A stretch of 64,000 bases of DNA from Paenibacillus sp. FSL K6-1096. Its GTDB lineage: Bacteria > Bacillota > Bacilli > Paenibacillales > Paenibacillaceae. The stretch is taken from contig NZ_CP150274.1 in NCBI RefSeq assembly GCF_037977055.1, positions 496,001 to 560,000 of the forward strand. Reading direction: 5' to 3'. Of this stretch, positions 8,194-16,007 are shown piece by piece; within the stretch, counting starts at the first letter, position 1; each line of letters begins with the position of its first letter. The position numbers and the translations under genes are program-made. Below the pieces are notes generated by a model. It had not been told where the DNA came from and searched no databases. It saw nothing but the letters and a program-made list of their open reading frames with translations.

Positions 8194-8230
8194 AACCCTT
8201 CTGACGCCGGATACGCCACAAGGGTTCTTT
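8194..8230. terminator. Bidirectional hairpin between convergent genes
   Basis: AACCCTT/AAGGGTT stem with a GC-rich loop. It is followed by CTTTG on the plus strand and by a five-T run on the minus strand, serving the convergent genes at 7793 and 8282. Confidence 0.6.
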
Positions 8231-8281
8231 GTCTCGGTATACATTAGACTGGAATGGATGCTATGGACTAAAGCACGCTTC

Positions 8282-8488
8282 TCAACAGACGGAGCGCCTT
8301 GTATTTAAGCGAATGGCTTCACGGATAGACGCTCTGGCAGCCAGCAGCTCTCTTCTGGCCCGAGAACCTCTGGGGACTCTGCGCAGATTCTCGTTGATTT
8401 CTTCCAGTCTCTCCAGCAGGATGGCCCGCTGTGCAATCAGGACATTAATGGCTCTGCGAATCCGGTTACATTCTCTTTGGGTTATCAT
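8282..8488 (-). CDS. Small Arg-rich helical protein, unknown
   Basis: 68 residues, start MITQRECNRIRRAINV. The protein is strongly basic and predicted to be two helices (IRRAINVLIAQRAILLERL and RELLAARASIREAIRL). GAGGTGTA precedes the ATG at 8488; the frame stays open further upstream without a better RBS. No family recognised; it could be a nucleic-acid-associated or coat-associated protein, but nothing supports a choice. Confidence 0.5.
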   Translation of the reverse strand: MITQRECNRIRRAINVLIAQRAILLERLEEINENLRRVPRGSRARRELLAARASIREAIRLNTRRSVC

Positions 8489-8568
8489 TACACCTCTTCT
8501 ACGTTTCATAGTATAAGAGATACGATAAGCCGCTCCGAAAACTGTGTGACCCGGCATTAACTTTACAC

Positions 8569-8790
8569 TTACTTGTTATTCAGCTGCACCCGGAACTCGT
8601 ATTCGTCCCGTCTATAGGTCATGCCAGCCAGCAGAATATACTCCGGCGTCCATTTCTGCACAGGTCCGGCATAATCAGCGATGACATGCGGTTTGCCGTC
8701 CTCCAGCTGAATCACATAGACTTGAACCTGAGCCAGCGCAGCAGCGAATAAGTCAGCATCACTGGACAGTACTTTATAAGCCGTATCCAA
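8569..8790 (-). CDS. Small acidic protein, unknown
   Basis: 73 residues beginning with TTG as MDTAYKVLSSDADLF. AAGGAGG stands seven bases before this TTG, a better arrangement than the GTG 21 bases upstream. The C-terminal half looks like a small beta-sheet (VYVIQLEDGKPHVIADYAG, EYEFRVQLNNK). The family is not recognised. Confidence 0.55.
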   Translation of the reverse strand: MDTAYKVLSSDADLFAAALAQVQVYVIQLEDGKPHVIADYAGPVQKWTPEYILLAGMTYRRDEYEFRVQLNNK

Positions 8791-8881
8791 CTTCGTTCCT
8801 CCTTGTTCCACACCCGTAATTAAAGATTCCGCTAGAATCTATTCAATTATACCGGGTTCTGGAACAATATGTAAACCATAT

Positions 8882-9253
8882 TTACAGCTTGACAAAGATG
8901 ATTTTGAACAACCCAATATACTTCTTGGCCGCCTCGCCATCCCCGGTAAAAAATCTCGTATTCTTAAGGTCCGGCACGCTGAAAACAGAGAAGAAGATGT
9001 AGTTATCCCTCTTCGTCAACGACTCAACGACAGGCTGGGCCACCAGCTTGGTGATTCCGTCGCCGATCTCCTGGCCAATCGTATTCTCCAGATTTTTCAC
9101 CGCATATTCACTGAACTCTTCCTTCCCCGGATTGGTAACCGCCAACACCACCAGAATAAGTATCAGTATCAGTATCAGGACCAGAAACGATTTACCGCCC
9201 GATCTCCTGCGGACTCTCCGAGCCGGACCGGACGCATCATAACGCGGATTCAT
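8882..9253 (-). CDS. DUF4359-like membrane-anchored protein
   Basis: 123 residues with an Arg-rich N-terminus, one strongly hydrophobic helix (about 22-40, an Ile/Leu/Val run), then VTNPGKEEFSEYA, and a C-terminal part with YIFFSVFS and YIGLFKIIF. This pattern fits the DUF4359 family (assignment from memory). The bulk of the protein is outside the membrane. Function unknown. Confidence 0.65.
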   Translation of the reverse strand: MNPRYDASGPARRVRRRSGGKSFLVLILILILILVVLAVTNPGKEEFSEYAVKNLENTIGQEIGDGITKLVAQPVVESLTKRDNYIFFSVFSVPDLKNTRFFTGDGEAAKKYIGLFKIIFVKL

Positions 9254-9461
9254 TCTTTTCCCCCTCGGCTAAATAATATAAGTCATCTCTTGAAGCATGC
9301 CCCCAGCGGATTCATTCAGGACAAGCATTAGCACTATGACAACCTTCTTATAATCCCCTCCTATGCCTGCCGCGAGGATTCTTCCGCTTAATGATATTAT
9401 CCCTCTACCCATACCAATAATTTTACATTGAATACTTTATTTTGTAGAGGTGATTCCAGTG

Positions 9462-10265
9462 ATCCGTGGAGAGAAGTATTTTAAGCCTATTCAATCAGGA
9501 TTCAGCCGCCCACACTTAATCTTATGCACAGACGGGCAGTTTTACATTCTAAAATTAAGATCTAATCCTCAAGGAAATATGGTTTTGGTCAATGAGATTA
9601 TTAGTTACCGGTTAGCCTTATTGCTGGATCTCCCAGTACCTAAAGGAGAAGTAATTCTCTTGGAAGAGCACTTCATCTCACAAACTCCACAGCTCCAAAC
9701 GGCGAATGCTCAAGCAGGCCTGCATTTCGGAAGTTTATTTATTCCGGATTCAGTCAATTTAACACATGGAACTGATCTTTCCCGGGTTGATAATATTGTG
9801 AAAGCAGCTGATATAATCTTATTTGATTATTGGGTGAACAATAATGACCGGCATTTATTCAACGGTGCAAGTACCAACCTTTTAGTGACTAACTCTGGAA
9901 CACCGCATTTATGGATGATCGACCAGGCCAACATCTTGAACGGCCCGCATTGGGATGAGCATTCCATCATAGCTCATCAGCCTTATATTTCTACATATTG
10001 GGGTGAAGTCTACCAGAAATTTGTACCTTATCTTGATCAAGAATTTCCCTTTAAGAACTCGCTACCTAACTATGAGAATCTGAATAGCTCTGTCTTAACG
10101 GAGGTTGTATCCGATTTACCGCAAGAATGGGGATTCCCGGCACAATCGGGTCATGCGCTTGTCAATTATCTGTTATCCAGATTAACTCTGTTACCTCGCG
10201 CAATTGAAGCGGTTCATATTCATTTTCCGGTTTGGAACTATTATTTCCGTCAAACGGAGGTGTAA
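9462..10265 (+). CDS. HipA-like kinase domain protein
   Basis: 267 residues resembling the short HipA-like kinase family (HipA_2). Visible features are a lysine strand (QFYILKLRS), the helix VNEIISYRLALLLDLPVP, the catalytic segment FDYWVNNNDRHLFN with Asn/Asp/His, and WMIDQANI in place of the usual metal-binding DFG. Classical HipA phosphorylates GltX; substrates of this short family are unknown. No HipB-like HTH gene is next to it. The start is the GTG at 9462, six bases after GAGGTG. The gene and its neighbours to 12770 are clearly AT-richer than the surrounding chromosome. The next gene starts 3 bases after its stop. Confidence 0.72.
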   Translation: MRGEKYFKPIQSGFSRPHLILCTDGQFYILKLRSNPQGNMVLVNEIISYRLALLLDLPVPKGEVILLEEHFISQTPQLQTANAQAGLHFGSLFIPDSVNLTHGTDLSRVDNIVKAADIILFDYWVNNNDRHLFNGASTNLLVTNSGTPHLWMIDQANILNGPHWDEHSIIAHQPYISTYWGEVYQKFVPYLDQEFPFKNSLPNYENLNSSVLTEVVSDLPQEWGFPAQSGHALVNYLLSRLTLLPRAIEAVHIHFPVWNYYFRQTEV

Positions 10266-10268
10266 CTG

Positions 10269-10847
10269 ATGGATGACTTCACCGCTATCCAAGTTTATCC
10301 TGGAATTCAACAGGCAGGCGTAAATTATCAGGTAGCTTTTTACAATCCTACTTCCCTCCCTTTCATTGGCGCGGGTGCGCAAGGAGCTGTTTTTCTATTA
10401 GATCCCAGCAAATGCATAAAAATCTATGCTCTGCCTGATGATGCAAAAAAGGAGGCCGATGTACTTAGACACGTTGGCTCCTCGACATTCTTTCCAAAAT
10501 TATATGGTTCCGGCTTCAATTATAATGTGATGCAATTCATACAGGGCTTGGGATTAGATGGGTATTTACATCACTATTGCTTTGACGATACTCTTGCTAA
10601 CAAAATAATTGCTTTGCTTGACGAGATGAAACGCTTGGGTTTGACACGGATTGACGCCGCATTGAGACACATTATTGTTACTCCTTCACAGTCACTGATA
10701 GTCATCGATCATGTGCACTCGCTGCATACGCACTCCCCTAAACCTCATCTCCTTCTTGCTGAACTCAAGAATCTAAACTTAATGTCATGTTTCATGGAGT
10801 ACGTTAGGGTTCATAGACCTGATCTTTATGAGTATTGGAGCGTATAG
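10269..10847 (+). CDS. Small protein-kinase-like protein
   Basis: 192 residues. A glycine-rich loop GAGAQGAVFLL (about 36-46), a lysine in CIKIYAL and an acidic helix KKEADVLRHV look like the N-lobe of a eukaryotic-like kinase. The C-lobe has RIDAALRHIIV, where HRD...N would be, and LIVIDHVHS, where DFG would be. It resembles compact RIO/Bud32-like kinases with a His at the Asn position. Starts 3 bases after the HipA-like gene and is probably translationally coupled to it. Whether it is active is unclear. Confidence 0.62.
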   Translation: MDDFTAIQVYPGIQQAGVNYQVAFYNPTSLPFIGAGAQGAVFLLDPSKCIKIYALPDDAKKEADVLRHVGSSTFFPKLYGSGFNYNVMQFIQGLGLDGYLHHYCFDDTLANKIIALLDEMKRLGLTRIDAALRHIIVTPSQSLIVIDHVHSLHTHSPKPHLLLAELKNLNLMSCFMEYVRVHRPDLYEYWSV

Positions 10848-11017
10848 CATTCAACTTCCTGCAAAAAGAATCATCCCGGGAGATAAAACTTAACAAATTT
10901 GGGAATTTCCCTTATATTATTACGTGAGGGCTTTGCCCAATCTTTCCCTTCAGCTTTAGAAGTGAATTTATAAGCGGTAAGAATAATAATCTATGAAATC
11001 CCAGGAGGTAACATTGC

Positions 11018-12007
11018 ATGGATTTTCGCTTAAGACTTGATGGTGCTTTGAACGAAATTTACGAACCTCTGTGGAAGCTACGGATTCCGCTCTCTGATGC
11101 TGAAAAAGCATTGCTCAGAAGCAAGAAGGTGCGGCGGCTTCATTTTATCCGGCATGGCGGAGCTTCTTTCATTAATACCCACCATACCTATAGCCGCTTG
11201 CAACATACGTTAGGTGTATTTGCGCTTACGGCCCATTTTGAGCCGGACAACCGTACGTTGCGGGCAGCAGCATTGCTGCATGATATCGGACATGCGCCTT
11301 TTAGTCATACACTAGAATCCCTTCCAGAAGTGGATCATCACGAATGGACCAGGGAAGCTTTATTTTCTGAGGAGATTGTTGACATCCTGTCTCATTCGGA
11401 TATTTGCGCTACAGATGTCATGGACTATATAGATGGTTCAAAGCGGAGCATCTTGAGGAACAAGGACGGGGTTCTTCATGCAGATCATTTGGACTCCTTG
11501 GTCAGAAGTGCATTTATCGGTGGTTATCTGACTATTACTACTGATGAACTTTTTGAAGCGATGAGCTATAGTAATGGAAGTCTTCAGTTCACATTGGAAG
11601 CTGGCAAGCGTGTCACCGGGCTCATATGGGAAGAGGCCCACATGCAAGCTTCCCTGGCTAACATCGGCGTAAACGCGATCATGAGGAAACTGGCTGGCCG
11701 CTTAGTACATAAAAATGAGCTTGAAACAGCTAAGCTGCCGCTCATGACGGATACGCATATCGAGCAGTTACTTCTTAATAATCCGGACACACAGGTTGAG
11801 TATGAAAAGCTGCTTATGGAATCATGGCGGATTCGCGTGTCCCGGAATAAGCCTGCTTTTCCAGCGGAAACAGCCGTTTTGAACAAACTCTATCTCGCGA
11901 TGCCGCTCGTCCAAGGCGTTATGATTACTGAATATTCACCAGACTATCTAGCTACGATTGACCAACTAAAACAGCTTCTAGGCACGTATTACGTTTGGTG
12001 GGAGTAG
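11018..12007 (+). CDS. HD-domain phosphohydrolase (dNTPase-like)
   Basis: 329 residues. The HD metal site is spread over HHTYSRLQHTLGV (first His), LLHDIGHAPFSHTLE (His-Asp pair) and a later Asp in HADHLDSLVR, as in dGTP triphosphohydrolase/SAMHD1-like and YwfO-type proteins. These enzymes remove triphosphate from dNTPs or act on nucleotides; some defend against phages by lowering dNTP pools. The ATG is 8 bases after AGGAGGTAA. It is in the AT-rich insert between the HipA-like pair and a GNAT gene; the intergenic gap is 170 bases, so a separate promoter is likely. Confidence 0.82.
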   Translation: MDFRLRLDGALNEIYEPLWKLRIPLSDAEKALLRSKKVRRLHFIRHGGASFINTHHTYSRLQHTLGVFALTAHFEPDNRTLRAAALLHDIGHAPFSHTLESLPEVDHHEWTREALFSEEIVDILSHSDICATDVMDYIDGSKRSILRNKDGVLHADHLDSLVRSAFIGGYLTITTDELFEAMSYSNGSLQFTLEAGKRVTGLIWEEAHMQASLANIGVNAIMRKLAGRLVHKNELETAKLPLMTDTHIEQLLLNNPDTQVEYEKLLMESWRIRVSRNKPAFPAETAVLNKLYLAMPLVQGVMITEYSPDYLATIDQLKQLLGTYYVWWE

Positions 12008-12178
12008 ACGCCTTAAAATAAACATACTTCGGAATAACTTATATAATTAATTGTCTTAGATCTACACCATCTAAGTATTGTCATCATGTTAAGATTACTT
12101 AGAATCAAAAAGTACCCCCAAAATATATATTTCATACGATAAACTTATAGAGTCGCGATATTATTTGGAGGTGTACTT

Positions 12179-12766
12179 ATGCGAAATATAGATTATACAA
12201 ACTATTATTGGCAAGATGATGAAATTAGATTGCGCTCAATAGAGGCCGAGGATTGGGAAAGTATATATTTAACTGCATTTGATACCCCTGCCCGTCGTTT
12301 TCTGGAATGTACCATTGAATTGCCGCCTACTATCTCGGGTGCGAAGAAATTCATCGAAGAGAATGTTGAATTTAAATCCACTAATGGCCGAATCATGTTT
12401 ACTATTGAAAATATAAACGGTGAAACGGTAGGTGGTATTAATTTAAACAGCATTGACGAGAGGAATGGTACTTTCAGCATAGGTATTGTAATTGATCACC
12501 CCTATCGAGGTAAGGGCTACGGCACCAGGGCAGTGCATTTGCTCTTAAAATATGCATTTTTCGAGCGTAGACTTAATAAATTCAATGACTATGTTCTGGA
12601 CGGAAACGAGGCATCGGCTGCTATGCTAAGAAAAGTAGGGTGCGTTCAAGAAGGAGTCCGACGTCAAATCTTCTATATCAATGGTAGTTATCATGATTGT
12701 ATGTTGTTTGGTTTAACAAAGGATGAATATAGGGATCTTCTTCATAAGGGCCACCAAAATAACTAA
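12179..12766 (+). CDS. GNAT-family N-acetyltransferase
   Basis: 195 residues of the RimJ/RimL-like type (Acetyltransf_3). N-terminal strand IRLRSIEAEDWESIY, the acetyl-CoA binding motif A in HPYRGKGYGTRAVHLLLKYAF (residues around 105-125), and the C-terminal VLDGNEASAAMLRKVGCVQEGVRR typical of this branch. It acetylates an amine of a small molecule or protein N-terminus; substrate unknown. TTGGAGGTG precedes the ATG. Part of the AT-rich insert. Confidence 0.87.
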   Translation: MRNIDYTNYYWQDDEIRLRSIEAEDWESIYLTAFDTPARRFLECTIELPPTISGAKKFIEENVEFKSTNGRIMFTIENINGETVGGINLNSIDERNGTFSIGIVIDHPYRGKGYGTRAVHLLLKYAFFERRLNKFNDYVLDGNEASAAMLRKVGCVQEGVRRQIFYINGSYHDCMLFGLTKDEYRDLLHKGHQNN

Positions 12767-12837
12767 TCATGCATTAACCTATCAGAGACATTCAGTTCAA
12801 TTTTTTCTTGTATGTCTTCACCACAATCTGACTTAAC

Positions 12838-12895
12838 TCTTCGCGGCCGCCAAATGTATTCGGTATTCCGCATACATTCCACCCACACACACATA
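12838..12895. repeat. Solo copy related to the 52-bp array units
   Basis: Contains CCAAATGTATTCGGTATT followed by CCGCATACATT, which closely follows the unit at 31456-31507 read in the opposite orientation. Seen directly; it suggests the 52-bp unit is a dispersed element in this genome. Confidence 0.55.
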
Positions 12896-12939
12896 AAGAG
12901 CACTTATCCACGGTCAGCAGATATCAATCATCATACAAG

Positions 12940-13035
12940 TGGAAACGGCTTTGCTGTCCTTTTAAAGGACGGTTCCGTTTCAGCGAGAAATAGAAGGATA
13001 AGTTATCGTGTGAAACAAATAAATTCTTATATTTC
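12940..13035. repeat. Dispersed intergenic element with nested hairpin
   Basis: Nested inverted repeats: GAAACGG (12942-12948) pairs with CCGTTTC (12975-12981), and GTCCTTT pairs with AAAGGAC at 12956-12970. Its ends match the shorter copy at 374-415. The stretch 12767-13035 holds no convincing gene; the open frame from 12812 has no RBS and overlaps these repeats. Confidence 0.6.
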
Positions 13036-13069
13036 AAAAAAGCCCCCAGCGCTCAAAGCGCCAGGGGCT
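13036..13069 (-). terminator. Terminator of the glnRA operon
   Basis: Minus-strand stem AGCCCCTGGCGCT/AGCGCTGGGGGCT followed by six T residues, immediately after the glnA stop codon. Confidence 0.9.
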
Positions 13070-13077
13070 GCTGTATC

Positions 13078-14406
13078 CTAGTAAAGCGTCATGTACTGAT
13101 CTCTCTCCCACTCGTGAACCTGGGTGCGGTAGATGTCCCATTCGATCTCTTTCAGCTCGTAGAAGTGGGCCAGGGCGTGTTCGCCAAGGGCTTCGGTGAT
13201 GACATGGCTGCGGATCATTTCGTTCAGGGCTTCCTTCAGATCGGCCGGCAGGCTCGGGATGCCTTCTTCGATGCGCTCTTCCTCAGACATCACATAGATG
13301 TTGCGGTCGATTGGAGCCGGAAGCTCCAGCTGGCGCTTGATGCCGTCCAGACCTGCCTTCAACATTACAGCCAGTGCCAGGTAAGGGTTAGCTGCAGGGT
13401 CCGGGTTACGAACCTCTACGCGGGTGCTGAGCCCTCTGGAAGCCGGAATGCGGATCATCGGGCTGCGGTTGCTTGCAGACCAGGCTACATAGCAAGGTGC
13501 TTCATAACCAGGAACCAGACGCTTGTAGGAGTTAACGGTCGGGTTCGTGATCGCTGCAAAAGCACGTGCGTGCTTCAGAATTCCAGCCATGTAATAACGG
13601 GCGGTCTTGCTGAGACCCAGGGTATCGCTCTCATCATAGAACACGTTCTCATTGCCCTTGAACAGGGATTGGTGAGCGTGCATCCCGGAGCCGTTCATAC
13701 CAAATAGAGGCTTAGGCATGAAGGTAGCATGCAGGCCATGATGGCGGGCAACCGTCTTCACGACCAGCTTGAAGGTCTGAATCTGATCCGCTGCCTTGAT
13801 GGCATCGGCATATTTGAAGTCGATCTCATGCTGGCCGGAAGCCACTTCATGGTGGGAGGCTTCAATTTCAAAGCCCATTTCCTCCAGTGTCAGCACGATC
13901 TCACGGCGGCAGTTCTCACCAAGGTCCATAGGGGCAAGGTCAAAGTATCCGCCCTGGTCATTCAGTTCTGTTGTCGGATTGCCCTTCTCGTCAGTTCTGA
14001 ACAGGAAGAATTCCGGCTCCGGTCCAACGTTCATAGCAGTGAAGCCCATTTCTTCCGCTTCCTGCAGACAGCGCTTCAGGATGCCGCGCGGGTCTCCGGC
14101 AAACGGCGTGCCGTCCGGCATGTATACATCACAGATCAGGCGCGCTACACGGCTGTCTGTTACCCAAGGGAAGATCACCCAGGTGCTCAGGTCCGGGTAC
14201 AGATACATGTCGGATTCTTCGATACGGACATAACCTTCGATGGAAGATCCGTCGAACATCATTTTGTTATCAAGCGCCTTCTCCAGCTGGCTTACAGGAA
14301 TCTCAACGTTCTTGATCGTTCCAAGCAAATCGGTAAATTGCAGGCGAATAAACCGGACGTTCTCATCCTTGGCAATACGCAGAATATCCTCTTTCGAATA
14401 GCTCAC
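13078..14406 (-). CDS. glnA: Glutamine synthetase type I (alpha)
   Basis: ATP-dependent formation of glutamine from glutamate and ammonia; dodecameric cytosolic enzyme. 442 residues, typical of GSI-alpha. The start is GTG ([13 protein letters not shown]) after GGGAGAGGG. Motifs: [18 protein letters not shown] (beta-grasp end, with the Arg of feedback control), [22 protein letters not shown] (ammonia/metal site) and [13 protein letters not shown] (ATP/glutamate site). The adenylylation loop of GSI-beta is absent. It is 29 bases downstream of glnR and ends in a terminator. In Bacilli, feedback-inhibited GlnA also controls the GlnR repressor. Confidence 0.98.
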   Translation of the reverse strand: MSYSKEDILRIAKDENVRFIRLQFTDLLGTIKNVEIPVSQLEKALDNKMMFDGSSIEGYVRIEESDMYLYPDLSTWVIFPWVTDSRVARLICDVYMPDGTPFAGDPRGILKRCLQEAEEMGFTAMNVGPEPEFFLFRTDEKGNPTTELNDQGGYFDLAPMDLGENCRREIVLTLEEMGFEIEASHHEVASGQHEIDFKYADAIKAADQIQTFKLVVKTVARHHGLHATFMPKPLFGMNGSGMHAHQSLFKGNENVFYDESDTLGLSKTARYYMAGILKHARAFAAITNPTVNSYKRLVPGYEAPCYVAWSASNRSPMIRIPASRGLSTRVEVRNPDPAANPYLALAVMLKAGLDGIKRQLELPAPIDRNIYVMSEEERIEEGIPSLPADLKEALNEMIRSHVITEALGEHALAHFYELKEIEWDIYRTQVHEWERDQYMTLY

Positions 14407-14435
14407 TTTACCCTCTCCCTTTCAAAAGCTCTATA

Positions 14436-14846
14436 TTATTTATTAAAAAACCGGGATAGCTCACCTTGAATTAGAGACACTTGTCCCGGTCTTTTACCGG
14501 AAACCAGCTCCTGCTTCAGCAGACGGTGAAGCTGTGAATCAGACAATTCCCTACGGCGCACCTCAGTGTCAGGGGTAATGACCGTAGCTTCCTCCGATTC
14601 CTTCGAGACAGGATTCATCACCTGCTTGATGCCGGCAATATTGACGCCCTTCTCAATCAGCGCCTTAATCTCAAGCAACCGTTCGACATCATTAAAGGAG
14701 AACAAACGCTGGTTACCGGATGTACGTGCGGGTACGATCAGGCTGTGCTGCTCATAATAACGAATTTGTCTGGCCGATAGATCAGTTAACTTCATTACGA
14801 TTCCAATAGGGAATAATGCCATATTTCTGCGGATTTCATCACCCAT
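14436..14846 (-). CDS. glnR: Glutamine synthetase repressor GlnR
   Basis: 136-residue MerR-family regulator. The winged helix covers FPIGIVMKLTDLSARQIRYYE and the wing RTSGNQRLFSFNDV, followed by a short helix (LLEIKALIEKGVNIAGIKQV) and a C-terminal tail (RLLKQELVSG, SRFFNK) that in B. subtilis senses GlnA and limits dimerisation. It is the first gene of the glnRA operon behind a consensus promoter with a GlnR site, which indicates autoregulation by nitrogen supply. Confidence 0.97.
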   Translation of the reverse strand: MGDEIRRNMALFPIGIVMKLTDLSARQIRYYEQHSLIVPARTSGNQRLFSFNDVERLLEIKALIEKGVNIAGIKQVMNPVSKESEEATVITPDTEVRRRELSDSQLHRLLKQELVSGKRPGQVSLIQGELSRFFNK

Positions 14847-14883
14847 GACTCATCCAACCTTCCAATGATCTTTTTCTCATCTC

Positions 14884-14912
14884 ATTGTACATTTCCTTAT
14901 ATGGCGTGTCAA
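14884..14912 (-). promoter_or_regulatory. glnRA promoter
   Basis: Minus strand: -35 TTGACA (14907-14912), exactly 17 bases, -10 TACAAT (14884-14889). A near-consensus vegetative promoter 38 bases before the glnR start codon. Confidence 0.88.
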
Positions 14913-14917
14913 TGGTG

Positions 14918-14934
14918 TGTAAGTTTTTCTTACA
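14918..14934. promoter_or_regulatory. GlnR/TnrA operator
   Basis: TGTAAGTTTTTCTTACA fits TGTNA-N7-TNACA perfectly and lies 5 bases upstream of the -35 element, where GlnR binds in the B. subtilis glnRA operon. Confidence 0.9.
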
Positions 14935-15105
14935 AGATTTATTTACGCCACCGGAAATTAAGAGAATTAAGGGCCAGATTCATAGGCTTCAGCTTCCCGC
15001 AGTATATCACACAGACCATTCCTCACGCAAAAATACAGGCAGTTGCAAAACCAGCGGCAAGCCACTATTCCGCAACACAGCCGCAATATCCCGCTTTATG
15101 TCATA

Positions 15106-15639
15106 TTATGCTTCAATAAGCCATTCTCCTTCTCCATCCGGCGTCTCAAACCCGTTCAGGAAACGGGTCAGAATCTCTTCGGTAATGGTGAATGCCGCAT
15201 TAGCATCAAACCGTTCGCTGCGGATGCGAAGCCTCCGGCGCAGCTCTTCCGGCTCTACCTTCAGGTGGACCAGGACCCACTGTCCGCCATGCTGCTCAAT
15301 CAGCTGTTTGTATTCGTCACGCCGGCGAAGCTGCCAGAAGCTGAAATCCACCACGACATGACGCTTCGCTGCAAGCAGCTCCATAAGCTCCTTCCGCAGC
15401 TTGCGTTCCGACTGCTCTTTGAAGGATTCATAAGCCTCTTCCGGGTAATCCAGGCCATACCGGCCATGTGTACTCCAGATGTCCTCATCGATGGACAGCC
15501 GGACGAATCCTTCCCGCTCCAGCTTGAGTGCAAAGGTCGTCTTGCCCGATCCCGCTACACCGCACATCATGACAACCAGCGGTGCTTGCTCCGAACGCTT
15601 GATCTCTATCAATGCTTCAACAGCTTCTGCTTCGTGCAT
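15106..15639 (-). CDS. P-loop kinase-like ATP-binding protein (AAA_33)
   Basis: 177 residues. Walker A is CGVAGSGKTTFA (about 26-37), followed by VRLSIDEDIW and a Walker B-like HVVVDFSFW. A LID-like arginine segment (EELRRRLRIRSERFD) follows, as in Zeta-toxin/polynucleotide-kinase-like and AAA_33 proteins. It probably phosphorylates a small molecule or nucleic-acid end; the substrate is unknown. GAGGAGACTTCC precedes the ATG. A Zeta toxin is unlikely as no epsilon partner lies beside it. Confidence 0.75.
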   Translation of the reverse strand: MHEAEAVEALIEIKRSEQAPLVVMMCGVAGSGKTTFALKLEREGFVRLSIDEDIWSTHGRYGLDYPEEAYESFKEQSERKLRKELMELLAAKRHVVVDFSFWQLRRRDEYKQLIEQHGGQWVLVHLKVEPEELRRRLRIRSERFDANAAFTITEEILTRFLNGFETPDGEGEWLIEA

Positions 15640-15731
15640 GGAAGTCTCCTCCTATAAGCTCCGAATACCGAAACGCTTCCACCGGTAATTTCGTATTGGT
15701 GATTATAACAATAACGAACGGGGTGAGTCTT

Positions 15732-15920
15732 ATGGATAATAATAATCTGGTATGCAAGACATGCGGACACAGTCATTTTGCCAAAGGAAAGCTGGAAGGC
15801 TACGCCGCAGTAAGACCCGTAGACAAATTCTTCTCTTTCGGCTCGGCTCTCACCTTAACCTTCTGCAAACGCTGCGGCGAAGTGGCTTCCATGAAGGTCA
15901 CAGATCCACAGAAATTCTGA
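15732..15920 (+). CDS. Small zinc-ribbon protein
   Basis: 62 residues. Two CxxC pairs, CKTCGHSHF near the start and FCKRCGEVAS near the end, indicate a single zinc ribbon. The ATG at 15732 follows GGGGTGAGTC; longer in-frame extensions lack an RBS. Similar free-standing ribbons in Bacillales have no known role. Confidence 0.7.
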   Translation: MDNNNLVCKTCGHSHFAKGKLEGYAAVRPVDKFFSFGSALTLTFCKRCGEVASMKVTDPQKF

Positions 15921-15953
15921 TACGGTACCAAGCCGGGCGAGGAGCTGATATTC

Positions 15954-15992
15954 AAAAAAACAACCGTACAATCATCAGCATGTTGTACGGTT
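15954..15992 (-). terminator. Terminator after ynbB
   Basis: AACCGTACAA/TTGTACGGTT stem (15962-15992), followed on the minus strand by G and a run of seven T. It can also act weakly for the convergent zinc-ribbon gene. Confidence 0.85.
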
Positions 15993-16007
15993 ATATTACG
16001 TGATAGC

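Noticed and set aside
9254..9461. A mobile-element boundary (attachment site or IS end) at the left side of the AT-rich insert
   Set aside because: No direct repeat, terminal inverted repeat, tRNA gene or integrase was found at either side.
12812..13081. An 89-codon plus-strand frame before glnA
   Set aside because: Runs through two intergenic repeat elements and the glnA terminator, with no RBS.
15106..15639. Zeta toxin
   Set aside because: The P-loop fold is similar, but there is no epsilon-like antitoxin gene and the adjacent genes are housekeeping.
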